DNA of 64,000 nt from Osmia lignaria lignaria (taxonomy: Eukaryota > Arthropoda > Insecta > Hymenoptera > Megachilidae), in NCBI RefSeq assembly GCF_051020975.1, contig NC_135045.1, forward strand, positions 6,450,501 through 6,514,500. The letters run 5' to 3'. A model generated the notes under the pieces. It did no database searches. It worked only from the letters and a program-made list of their open reading frames with translations, and was not told the origin of the DNA. Of this stretch, positions 15,259 through 27,600 are shown piece by piece; the stretch's first letter is position 1, and each line of letters starts with the position of its first letter. The position numbers and the translations under genes are program-made.

Positions 15259-15518
15259 TTTATTAATTTTTTACCACCTTCCACCTGATAACATTGAATT
15301 CTTTATTTCGTTCTCCGATTAATTTTCTTTTTTACACAAAGAGGACAATTTGCATAGTTTACAAAAGTTACAGAATTTTCCGGCGAAACTTAACTTTATT
15401 AATTTTTTACCACCTTCCACTTAATAACATTGAATTCTTTATTTTGTTCTCCGACTAATTTTCTTTTTTACACAAAGAGGACAATTTGCGTGGTTTACAA
15501 AAGTTACAGAATTTTCCG
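15259..15518. repeat. Tandem duplication, 136-bp period (two ~124-bp copies)
   Basis: Copy 1 runs about 15259-15382 and copy 2 about 15395-15518. Both read from TTTATTAATTTTTTACCACC through ACACAAAGAGGACAATTTGC to CAGAATTTTCCG. They differ at only about six sites, for example CACCTGATAAC against CACTTAATAAC, so the duplication is fairly recent. It does not code. Confidence 0.9.
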
Positions 15519-18500
15519 TAAAGCTTTAAAAGTATTCAGCCGAGTAGGTTCAACGATCGATAGTTCAATCGCGTTACGGTGTTTTTAACCCGAAATTCGA
15601 AGCACGTGGAAAATTTCAATAAAAAGATCGAGATCGTCAAATGCACACGCGGATAAAGGAAATTTGCACGAGCCTCGTATCGGGTTTGTGTAAACGTAGG
15701 GGAAAAAAAAACCGGGTGGCTTTACAAAATCGTGAGGGTACGCGTGCAAAGAGGAAAGAGTGGAAGAGAGGGGAAAGGGATGGCATTATACAGGACTGCA
15801 ATTTCGCTCGACCCCGGAAATTGTGGCGGTTTATACGAGTTTGTTTAGAATGCACGGGACCGTTCTCGCTTTGCGAATGGAGTTGCATGTCCGTCGTGAT
15901 TTGTCAGCCACGTCAATTACTCAGCCGCGTTTTCAATTCGTCTCTTATCCCAGGTATTCTTGGTGTGCCCGTGCTACACCGTCGATTCTCGAAACTCATT
16001 CATGACAACAAGGAAATTAAACGGTACTGTACCGGAAAGCGTAATAGTAAAATGAAGATTGGAAATGTTCCGCAAGATTGTACATAATTTAAAGACTGTA
16101 ATTGAAAATAGCAGAGAATTCAGTAACAATTTGCTTCATTCTTATCGTATTAAAATCTAGAAAAGGAATCAGAAATATATTATTCTCGAATATACTAAAC
16201 GATTTTAACACAATATCAACACGTGATCGATTCTGTAAATTTATTTCTCTTCTCTTTCACTCCATTCGAGGGTTCTTCAGTAAGCTGGTTTCCCTTTTTC
16301 TCTCCCTTAATTCTCCATCCTCCTTCGATTTTCTATCGATACATTCTCTCTTTCTTCCTTCTATTTCTCTGTAGCAAGTACGGCGACGGATGCAAGCAGG
16401 ACACTAAGTATGCATAGCCCGGTTTCGAGGCTCGAGTACGCGTTCGGACTTCACTTCCGGTTCGTAACTAGTTGGCAGAGAGCCATGCATAGAGGCGGGC
16501 GCTAATAAGTGTAGCAGCATCGGCGGACGCTAATATTCAGCCGGCTGACAAATGCTTTAATACCTGCCATCGGCAATACTTGCGAACCTTCACCTCGTTA
16601 CACCTTCCCTCGAGGAGCCTGTTCGACTTTCTTTCTCCGTCCGTTACTTCCTGTGCAAACCCCCTGGGTCCTCCGTCGAGCACGGAACTTATCGACAGGC
16701 CAACGGAACTCGCTTTTCAGACGGTCGAACGCAAAGGAAACGATAAGTTCCGTGGCAAGGCGAAACTTCATAATTGGGACTGTGCTTGGGAATATCGGAG
16801 ACGATGGTCGGAATACTTGGATAGATGGTTGTACTTGTACCACGAGCATGTGTGTGATTAAATTGGGAGACACGAACTAGTAAGTGGGAAGAAACGACTA
16901 ACAGAGACAAGCACTTAATGCAGGAAAATTTTAGGACAATTATTCAATTACATGTAATTCAATATTCTTCCTCTAACCGAGATGATTTAACATTTATATT
17001 GAATTTTTGATAAGACGGGAGAAATTCAATTCTATTTAATTTTATTCAATTTTAGCAGGCAGTAATGTAATAAGCAGAAATTAAAGATGATTGATTGTCT
17101 TTAAATTATTGAAGTGATTTGAAATTTTATAGCAATTGGATTGTTAAAGGATTTGCAAGATAAAGTAACGAATATCTATCTGTAGATATATCGTTTGATG
17201 AATCCGTTGAATTTTCTCTATTTCTAGCCATGTATACCATAGTTTCATCCGTATTCCGTGAACTTCCTAGGTATCGTTACACACGACAGATCGTATCCAC
17301 GGATTCTACGTTGCAGATTGTTACTTCGAATCCGGTGAAAAATGTTGCGCGCTATTTTACAGGATTAGCTTACTTGGCAGCGGATGAAAGGAGTGGGTAA
17401 AGGATGGCAGACCGAAGGGAAAATCTAGAGAACGTGTACCGGACAAAAGATGAAAAACGAGAGGGATGAAGAAGGGAAGAAACGTATACCTTCAGAGAAA
17501 AAGAATCTTAACGTTCATTACTCTGTACGTTTAATTAATAACATGTCTAACAGTGAAACACAAAATACAAATTAATTTGAAGGATGAATACGAATCGCTA
17601 CAAAAGTTATACTAGCTACGGTAAAGAAGGGGACAAATTGAAATAAAAATAAGGGTGAAAGATTTACAGAAAGTTGGGAGGAAAATAGAGAAGTCTGTGG
17701 CGATCCATAACTCACGTCCTTTATTGAAACTTCTCGGAATGGATTAAGACGGTTCGTACAAAATTTGCGCGTACAAATTTCCGGGACACGTAATTTATTC
17801 CCAACTTGCCTTCACCGCTGAGAAACCTGTGCCCCTTATCACTCGCCCTTATTGACTCCAATGGAATGTCGTAACTGATAAGGGCATTTTCAACCCTTTA
17901 ATTGTCACAGTGAACATTATAAAATTCTTTTTTTTAAATTCCACAGACACTCAATTTTCACACATTATTTTATCATAAAATTGCGCCTTATTTGCATCGT
18001 TCTAAACACCCAACTTGTATATAGAAACAATTTCTCAGATAATCCCACGTTCAAACGTGCTAAGAGGCACTTAACTAAATCGTAAGCTTTCGTTGAATCT
18101 AGTAGCAAGTCCACATTAACACGCATCTACCTTGTTGCTTTAATTATAACCTTAACATTTTCTCTTCTGCGCCTGAGTTTTATATATCCTTCTAATTACA
18201 AAGTGACGAAGATATACTCGCGTCGAAATTATAAAGCATGCATGGCTGTATCGTAATCCATACGCGACAATGAATCTCCTAGTTTATGTCCCCGCGGCTG
18301 TATCGCTCGCATGCAATCATAGCTGATGTTGTTATTTACTTTACATCCCGTTTGTGCAATCTCTATCGCGTAAACACGCGTAGGCATACAAAGAGGAGGA
18401 GCGCGTGTGTTTCGTGCGTATTCCGCGACTGTATCGAGACGAGTCGCCGACAAATCCAGCGCGGAAAACACCAGCAAATCCGTCGAATAAACATTCCATG

Positions 18501-19694
18501 ACTTATTCTTTCTGATCGCGAAACGTGGACGCGTGCTTTTTCCTATTGCAAAGGACAGGGGTGGCGACGGAACTTCCGGGAGTTGGAATTTTTCGGTGTA
18601 GAAGAGGAGATGATGGGGCATCTGGTGTACGAAATTTTTTGACGATAAAGAAGATAGAGGTTTTGAAATTTGAAACAGTTTGACAGTGAAGAAGGATACT
18701 TTGACGTTACGAAAACAAAATTTATGATCTTCTGAAATTAATCTCCTATCTGTTGATGCATTTTTAAGATACAGGAGGTATAAATGATCGATGTCAATGA
18801 ACCTTCTGTGGGTTAAACGCTTGCGTGACTGAGCGTGAAGAACAATTATTTGCATAGAAGGAAAGAGACCTGGTTTAGATGAGAGTATCGATTCTAAGAG
18901 TATCTATTCTAAAGATAGATAGATTCCGAGAGCGTTGACTTTCCTATTGCTCAATCTCTACCTGAAACGTACAAAATTTAGAATGTTAAATAGAGTGTGA
19001 AGAAATAGTTATTTTTAGTTTAAAAATCTTTATATCCGTTTGCAACCTGATACATCGTCTATGGTACAATCAGAATTTCAATATATTCCAATGTAAAATT
19101 TTTCCGAAGGCATTCGACCATTTCCTTCTATGAGTATGCGCGTATGTCACACACGTAACGCGATTCGTCTGCCTACTATCTAATATCGTAGAGGATTTGT
19201 AGCAGTGTCGTGTCACGTTCTTCAAGTGTGCACATCTGCTCTCTCTCACCTTGGACACGGATAATATTATAATATTTGAATTGAACGTTTACCTCGTATA
19301 ATATTATTAACCATTTAATAAAACAATTGTATTCAAAAGTTTGGACCTTTATACAGTTCCCTATGAAAGGGCTGTTTACAATTATTAGTGCATTTACATA
19401 TTGTTTGCCAGACAAGTTATTGTTCCAGCTAAAACTTTAAATTACCGAGGGTTGCATTATAATGTGTTGCTTTGAACAGTTAAGTAATCCGTATGTAACT
19501 ACAAAGCAAATAAATTTCATTCTGTATTATGCGTTAAACACTCCATGTAGAAATATGAATTCTCGCGCGTATCGTGGATTAAAACAATAGCAATTGTACA
19601 ATTTTATTTTAAAATATGAAATACAATAATTTAGTGTCATTATCAAACGAAAAATATCGAAAGCAAGCACGAAGATAATGAAAGGAGTACTTCG
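15519..19694. other. Non-coding DNA; long pyrimidine tract and two weak candidates
   Basis: The plus strand is strongly pyrimidine-rich over about 16245-16374, ending in TAG in the form of a strong 3' splice site; a possible 33-nt microexon follows (see findings). A short hairpin resembling part of miR-184 lies at 17831-17885. The frame at 18229-18855 is the longest in the window but shows no domain and is judged to be chance. Confidence 0.5.
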
Positions 19695-19795
19695 TGTCTG
19701 CCGCAGTAGTATAGGTCCGCGCATGGTCAGCCGCGTCGAGTAGTACAGGTCCGTATATGGTCCGCCGCGTTGAGTAGTACACGCGCGTAAACCAG
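19695..19795 (+). repeat. Minisatellite locus 2, 34-bp units, about 2.7 copies
   Basis: Two full units (19704-19737 and 19738-19771) differ by only a few bases. Each reads AGTAGTAYAGGTCCG, then YRYATGGTC and a GCCGCGT end. A third, partial unit follows to 19795. It is the best-conserved locus of the family seen at 14.9, 22.5 and 33.5 kb, with a few extra bases (GCGTC or GCGTT) per unit. Confidence 0.8.
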
Positions 19796-22454
19796 AAATT
19801 TGTGGAAGACAAACAAAACAAAGGAAGACGAGAAAGCCCTCAGAGTTCACTTTTTATTACATTACAAACAAATAAAGAGAAGGACGGAGAGGTTTTTGAG
19901 GACTGTCTCAAGATTTTCTCATTTGCTTCCATTTTCAACGCATTCTACATCGTTGCGGGGCCACTTCTTTCAGCTACGTGTTTCCGGACGGAAGAAAGGC
20001 AGCGAAGCAAAATAAAATAGAGAAAATTCTAAGGGAAGGAGGTACATTTCGGGCGGATATGAAATTGCGTGACGGTGCCGTGTGAACGACATGCTTGTCG
20101 TGTTTCCACCACGTGACGCTCATACCCGCGCGCAAAATCCTCGCTAAGCCAAGAAGCAAGAACCATCGAATTCCCCCGCGTGCCATTCTGTTTGGTTACA
20201 CTTCTTTTTTTTCCCCTTCTTCCCCGCGTATTCGTATTTCGCCATAAGCGCATGGGGTTTCGGTTGTGCTCGAAACGCGCGAGGAACACGTCTGTTTATG
20301 GCGGTTTGCATCTACTTTGGCTGCTTTTCGCGTGTAAACGCGTGTACCGGAGACACCGTCGAGGCATTTCGTATTCCGCGCGTGTACCGACACCGGATCG
20401 AAGCGCAAAGTATTTTATCCGGGCGTTTTGAAGCTTTCGCCGCGTGTTGAACGTCAAGCGGCTATAAACAGCGAAGAAAGTGAATGTTTAGCTTGCTACG
20501 GGAAACTGAATATTTCTGTAAGGATACAGTTTAAGCCTGTAAACATCGGTTTATTCGGATAATAATTTTCTTTTTCAATAAGAATATATATTCTATAGCG
20601 TGTACGATATTGATAGGTAAAAATGGCAGCAAAATTTTAACAAAATATCCCATTGTCACGAGACATGCTTGCGCGTAAACGCGCCCAAATCCGTAACATA
20701 GCACAGGACGTATCAAGCTCAGTATTTCACGGTAATAGTACGCATTGTATCAGCAACAATACCGAAATGTAGCCGGCGATTACGCGAATCTACTGATTCA
20801 ATGTCGTTATCAATCCTGCTGAAGCCCGAGCGTGGAGAGGTGCGGGAACGCGAGAATTAAATTTCACACGCGCAGCATGTTTCCATTGCGCATGAATAGA
20901 ACCATGTAGATAAGGACGAAGACAGAAGAAGAAAAATGGCGTTGAGTCGGGAAGAAACTGGCAGGATAAACAATGCAACTGCAGTTGATTAACCACCTCG
21001 TATCTCTGCTCTGAACAATGGGTAAATTGTTGTTGCGCCCAAGAATCGTCGGATTCTTTGCGAAATTTACGAAGAAGACGCAAGACCGCGATGATTAAGG
21101 TGCTTTTAGAATTGAAACCAACATTCCGCGCTTCATATTCATTATCCTGACTCCGTACCATAATTTCCGAAATTCTAAGCCAGGAGGTAGCAAACTAGAA
21201 ACATATTCCTCGGCTCGAGAAGCTGCGATAAATTTCAAAATTCGTTATGGAACCAGTACACCGACAATGAAGCACTCCGAGTATCTTGTCCATCTATCAA
21301 AACTATCAGCTTGTTTATAGAATAAACCGACGAGAAACAACTCATCGAGCGAGGACGGAGAAAGTACCGGTTGGCTAGAGTTGAACCGTATCCGCATCGA
21401 GGACAATATTTCACCGTGATATCAACTTCTAACACGCATAACCGTGCATTCTACGCGTTGTCGAGCCGGTTCAATGTCGTTATAAATCATGCTACCCGGG
21501 GCTCGGTCGGGTAAGAATGCCCGTTGGCGGAATTAAATTTCGTAGGTAACAACGCGTGTTAGCATTGTGCCTAAACGACGTCTACGGGATAAGGTAGGAA
21601 CGAAGGAAGACGACGATGTACGCAGAAAACAATGTTGCCGGCGTTACGTATGCCGTATCCCTCGTATAAACCTCTACGAGGCTGGCTCAAAGCTCGCAGT
21701 CCCATCAGTTATCGTCAAAACGGCCTGAAAATACGCCGAGCCTCGCGGCCGTAATAATTGAAGAGCTCCACGAGGTAGACGAGTAAGACGGCTCGAAATT
21801 GAGAGAGGTAAATGGAGAACCGGCCTTGAATTAGGGGAGCGATATTAGTTCCCGGGGATCGTTAAATTATCCGACCCTGCGAAGGTGTCAGCCTTGCACG
21901 ACACTCGTGGCGATAATTCGCGGGAATTGAAAATATTTTTACTGATAATTGTTGGGAAATTATTACCGGTTGAACGGACAATTAGTGTTTGACGCGTCGA
22001 GTAGTGTCAAGCGAGACGTCGTGTAAGTTTTTAAAAATGAAATAGTTCATTTGTATTTGAACTGAAAATTTAACCAGCATGCTCAGAAACGACCACGAAT
22101 CACGCGTGACATTTTCAAAATGCTTCTATGATTCTTCACGTCTTGTACCACGAACTGCTCTCCCGGAAAATTAATGTCGGGAGCAGTATTTTAGACTGAT
22201 CGCTGTGGAAAATGATGAGGAGATGGTGAGATTCAGCTTGCACGCAATTTTTCTATGACAAAACTGATGTATCGTATCCCATCTAATACCTGTATCTGCA
22301 TTGTGTTTTTAAATTTTTCCTAATTCTAACAACTATCCTGTTATATTATTTGAGTATGGTTTCGCAAAATTATTACATTTGAGGTCTTCTATAATTGTGT
22401 TAAATTTGAACCAAATCGTTGTTTAAATATCGTGTAATCTTTTTGTAAAAATAA
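19796..22454. other. Non-coding DNA, locally G+C- and CpG-rich; no gene seen
   Basis: Overlapping frames on both strands at 19800-20430 reflect higher G+C rather than a recognisable protein. A small imperfect hairpin lies at 22155-22186, with CTGCTCTCCCG against CGGGAGCAG. No repeat family or RNA gene was recognised otherwise. Confidence 0.5.
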
Positions 22455-22620
22455 GGACTGCAAATGGTCAGCCAAGGAGAAACATGTTCTCTATGATCAG
22501 ACAAGTAGTATGACACTGTACGTGGTCACCATGCAAATAGAAGAGGTCTGTACACGTCCAGACAAATGGAACGAGGATTATGTATAGTCGGACAGGTGGA
22601 AGAGGACTTATACATGATGA
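22455..22620 (+). repeat. Minisatellite locus 3, degenerate ~30-bp units
   Basis: About five and a half units can be aligned. They start with GACAAGTAGTA, GACAAATGGAA or GACAGGTGGAA and end in TATGATCA, ACGTGGTCA or TATAGTCG. They clearly belong to the family at 14.9 and 19.7 kb and have the same orientation. Confidence 0.65.
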
Positions 22621-24304
22621 AATACTTGGAAAGCAGGAAGTAGTGGATATTTGGTTTATCTTTGAACTGCATGGAATGCAATAAAGCTACGTTTTAGAAA
22701 ATATTTGCCAGGGGAACAATAAATTTTAACGTATTTTCACCAGAAAATTAGGTAACGATCTAATAATGAATTCATGTTATCTTTGCAACTATTCTATTTG
22801 TGAAAGATGGAAAAAATACATATTTCAAGAACGTAGAATTCCGTCGATCTTGTCACGGAATTCAGAGCTTAAGCTTCATTGTACCCAGACCGAATACTAT
22901 ATCTAGATTGCTTAAATTGTATGAATAAAATAATTTATTACGACGAAAACACGCGACTGAGCCGATTAAAGTACACCGATAATGCAAGTTAGCTACATGC
23001 ACATATTTCATGATAATTGCTATCAATTAGTATTTTATAAAATCAGTATCGGCACATCAATTTCACGCGAATGATATACGAGGAGGCCATTAATCGCGTG
23101 ACCAAGTATAATGTAGAATAACGTGACACTGCTGTTTCGCTGTTTTGCTAATGACGCTAACCATGTTTCAGTTACAGACACCACTTTCGTTCCAATTCTG
23201 CCTCGAAAATCTAAAGCCATTTAATAATTTTTATACGTTTCCCTCCACGTTACCAAAAGTAAAGCATAGATTAAAAAATGAAATAACTGCAATTATATTG
23301 TGGCATATTAAAGATGATATCAAAGAAAAAATTATTGTACGAGCAGACGTTGCAGAACATCAAGCCACCATAAGAAAACATCCTCTATTTCGCGAGTGCT
23401 TTCACAGTTTTCACCGAAGGGGTAATATTTCCTCATCAAGAGACATCCCTCCAAGAACAAAGCATTCCTCTCAAAAGAATCCACTAGTCTTTGCTTCTGT
23501 CGACGCGAGAAAGCTCGCTTTTAAAGGTTTATTCGGCGCGGAAACGAGCGTCTTGGTATTTCTGAAAAATACGCGACACGTGTGTCCTGTATCATAACGA
23601 CTATCTCTCGGTACACGTTAGACGTGTTCACCTTGCATCGAATTCGCCTAAATCACGGCCACAGGATTCCCGCGAGGACTTGAATCGAATTTATATCCCC
23701 AGCTGGATATTTTCGCAACATTTGCCGCGGTCGCGAATACGGCACCGCCCCCGTACATGTCTTTCTTTCGTGACAAAGAGAGAATCCGAGGAAACGTCAG
23801 GGCTAGTCAGCTTAGAAAAGCAGTCGAAAGAAGCGAAAAGAAAATATCATTTCGTGAAATGAAGATGTATGCGAAGAATTCGAACGTCTTTCAAGAGGTA
23901 CATAGAGAATATTGTTTCGACAGTGTTGCTGATAAAGGATCCATTTCGGACGTGTATTTGGTATGTTTGGTGAAAATCACTGGAAGACGAGATTGCGTGA
24001 AATGGAGCATTGGAATGGATTTATTTCAAGCGAAATACTCGGTCAAAGAGGCGAAATGTGATGGGTATTCAATATCCTTGTGAATTTTCAAGCAACTCTG
24101 TTGTAGCGTTTTCAATCATTTTCATGCTTGTTTAGAGTTTGAAATTGTTGATACTGTTAGATAGTTTTGGACGGAATGATTTAATTAATGGGACCAGTTG
24201 ATGAATTTGAAAGTTTAACATGTAACTGTGTCTAGATTTTGAATCTAAATTAACTTTATATTTAGTGTTTATTCACGGTATTTAAAGCAACATCTTATGA
24301 AAAA
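22621..24304. other. Non-coding DNA; no supported gene
   Basis: Frames such as 23145-23597 (plus) and 23035-23220 (minus) overlap each other and carry no recognised domain. A plus-strand sequence near 23145-23170, with GCTAAC upstream of ATGTTTCAG, resembles a 3' splice site, but no coding exon can be argued behind it. Confidence 0.5.
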
Positions 24305-24660
24305 TCAAAACCTTCAGGACCTCCTAGTTTCCCAACATTTTCACGACTTTCAACATTGATAATGATTCATAATATTATTTTACACTTATCACTTCTTAAT
24401 TATTCAAATACCGACACAATCACTGTTCTAAAAAATCAACACTTCAAAACTTTAAAATCTTGAAACTTTTTTAAGACCTTCAACCTTCATAACGATTCAT
24501 AAATATTATTCGACACTGGTTACTTTCTACTTACTCAAACATTGATACAAGTAATTACCTCAAAAAGATCAATATTTTTAAGACTTCCACACTTTTCTAC
24601 TCCTTCAACATTGATAATGTTTCATATTATTTTACACTAGTTATTCCTCGTCATTCGTGC
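24305..24660. repeat. Degenerate tandem repeat, ~125-130-bp period, about 2.7 copies
   Basis: The landmark CAACATTGATAATGATTCAT recurs in variant form at 24351, 24481 and 24606, giving steps of 130 and 125 bp. Each copy continues with ATTATTYNACACT, then a TTACT or ACTTA-rich stretch and an A-rich CTCAAAAAGATCAAT-type segment. Divergence is considerable, so the array is old. It is non-coding. Confidence 0.75.
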
Positions 24661-27600
24661 ACTCCTTTAAACAATAAAAATTTCTAAGATACGAAAAATT
24701 TTTAAGAATTCCTAGGCCTTCTGAATAATACAAGAATTATATGAAACAGTACGTAATTCTGTATATCGAAGAGCTAGAACCGAATTATCGGTGAACACGA
24801 GATCGCTGCTGCGTTTCATAAATTTCCGTAAAATGATTTAATTACACGCTATTCACGTCAAGGTATATTCAATCAACGTTTTAATTGATACTGGAAATTA
24901 CCGAATCCCATTGAGTGTATCGCTGATAGGGCAGGAAAACATTGTATCATCACGATACGATACGTATACTTTTCCATCGATGAAACGTGTTAGTTAATGA
25001 ATCAAAATACGAGGATTATCGTTAAATCGTTCGCTTTGGAAATCGAGCAGGGATGAGAAGTAATTTCTTTCTTCCATTCTGACGAGGAAGAAGTTGGGAA
25101 AATGATCGGATAAGAAAGACTGACTATATCGAGGATTTATCGTTGCTGAAAGTTGGATAAAAGTTCATCGAACACTATCGAGCTTCGACTTGAGGATGTA
25201 ATGAAGTGTACCAAGGAGATAGTCACCGATTAACTTAATTACATCCCATTGGCTTTGACATAGCTGGTTCTTCGGTGCTCGATGACGTCTAACATCGGAA
25301 AAATCGTCGATCTCATCCTCGAACTTATTAATAACGCTCGAATTGCTTCCGGTTACGATACTGCGAACCATCCAGGTGCCTGTGAATTCGATCGGGATCC
25401 AATTTGGATTGGTAATTAACTTAACCTTCGTTCGATTCACGTGGAAATGAATCTTCGTGTATCTACTTTATTCCCGATGTAAATCGCTCGGAACCAATTA
25501 AGCGAACAGTTCCAAGTTGCTTCGAAAAGATCAGAAAGAAACGAACTGCTATCATTTTCTTCCTGATTCTTAACGATAAATCTTCTGTAAATTGCAAGTA
25601 TCAATCGTGAACACGGTTTCTATAATAATATTAAAAGAAGGAAAATAAAAATCTTGAGCAGAATTAATATTACATATTGCACTAATTCGAATTTTTAATA
25701 ATTAGATTTTTAATACGTTCGTTTCCACTGTGGCAATCAAATTGGTAATTAAATTAATAAAGAAAGATTATATATTCATGGAAGTATTTAATTTAATTAA
25801 CTATTTCAGGAACTGGAGAATTCATTTATGATGAAAGATTAAATTATTTTAATTTTTAATGACATTTGAGAATTCTGAGAAAATAATACATATTGAAAGC
25901 TTTGAGTATTTCATAAAAAATAATTAACAGCTTCAACAAAAATTATTCTCTATGCAAATTCAGAACTTAATAATTAAAATGATGTTCTATCCACATCACG
26001 AATATTGACCGCCCTATTTTTAATCAGGAAGGGAAGCTCTAAGATTATATTATTTTCCTAATAGAACATTTCTCTGGTGTAATAGAATTGCAAAAACCGT
26101 GGAAAGGATGTTAGTATAGAGTACGTGGTATGCTTCTACCCTCCAGAAGGAAGAAGCAGGAAGGGTAGCCAAGCATTTCCGGTGATGTGACGTGAGTCGG
26201 AAGCGAAGGGATCGGGGTTGGTATCAGAGTCGGAAGGGACCTCCCTTAAGCCGATAAAATTAATTTAATTTCTCATCGCTTTCGCCAGACTACACACACA
26301 ATTACATGGCAAAATGATAGAGAGATAGCAACGAATAATCTTCGTTAATCCAAGAGAACTATACGGAATTTTTCATGAAAATGGATTCTCCACTTTCCGG
26401 CTGTGTCCTCAATTCTCTTCGATTCAAGAGATTCAACTTATCTTCTAAGAAGATTTTTGTTCATTTCAAAAAACACATGCAATGCTAATGGATGAATTTT
26501 TAAAAGAATATTCAATGCAAATCATTTTTTATTATTTCCTAAGTTACTCTTCTGTGCAAATGCATTTCGAATGATTTTCATCATTCCACATTGTTATTCG
26601 TTTTCTGTTGAAATTTACCTCCTGAAAATGAAGATAGCTTTGAAATACAAGCAAACCACACAACAACATCCCTTACGCAATGGTCTCGCGTAAATCAAAG
26701 TCAATTTATACAGAATTCTACGAAGTTTGACAAATTTCGTGCGAGTTGCATCGCGATTCTTGCCAGAATGGATTATAAGCGATGAAGGAATTCGTGGCAC
26801 GCAGCAAGAAGGAAGACGATAAGCTCTCCAAGCTCGTTTGAGACCGTGCTTATCGTTCGTTTCTCCTTTTCGCTACTTTATCTGTCGGACTTTGTTTCAT
26901 TATCCTTTTTATTCGCCAGCGTACAGCGCAAATACGTTCGCCGAGATAGCCACTGATCGCCTCGGGATAACCGAGACGATGGCAAAAGGAATTTAGAAAG
27001 GATTTTGAGCGTGTATTAATCGAGGAAGAAGGGAAAAATTGAAAGAAGACAATGAAGAATAAGAATAAGGAATAAAGAGTGTACGTGGTAGGAAACTCGA
27101 TTATACAGGTTGTTAGTTATGATACAAACGGGATGTTGGTGATTTTACAACAGAAAATAAGTGAAAAATGTAGAATGAAATTTTCTTATACGAGACTTAA
27201 TTTATAAGAAAATTAATTTTAAAAATCATATATTTTTCACAATTTTGTGAAATAATTTTCACAATTAATTCTACACTTTCAACAGCTGTACAAGTTTGAT
27301 TCGTAATTGTGGTTAAAAGACCTTTCAGATCCACTCAAAATCGATGTGTTTCCCTTTCGTTTGTTTAATGCCAATTACGATGAAAAAGCTAGAAGTATTT
27401 GATACAGTTGAGTAGACGTCGAAGAAACTTCAGATTTGTTACCTGATGATTTTCGTTTATTCGAGTCAATTAGAGGGACTTGTTTTCAAGTGAAGCACAA
27501 GTGAAGGAATTCACAAGTCTCTGATTTTTACAACAATGTTAATTGACGCCACGTACAATTATTTCATCCCTTCTTTGTAATTAAAATTAGAAAAGGACAC

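Noticed and set aside
18229..18855. Longest open frame in the window (208 codons, minus strand)
   Set aside because: No domain, signal peptide or splice context is seen, and residue composition looks like random translation. A frame of this length is expected occasionally in 64 kb read in six frames.
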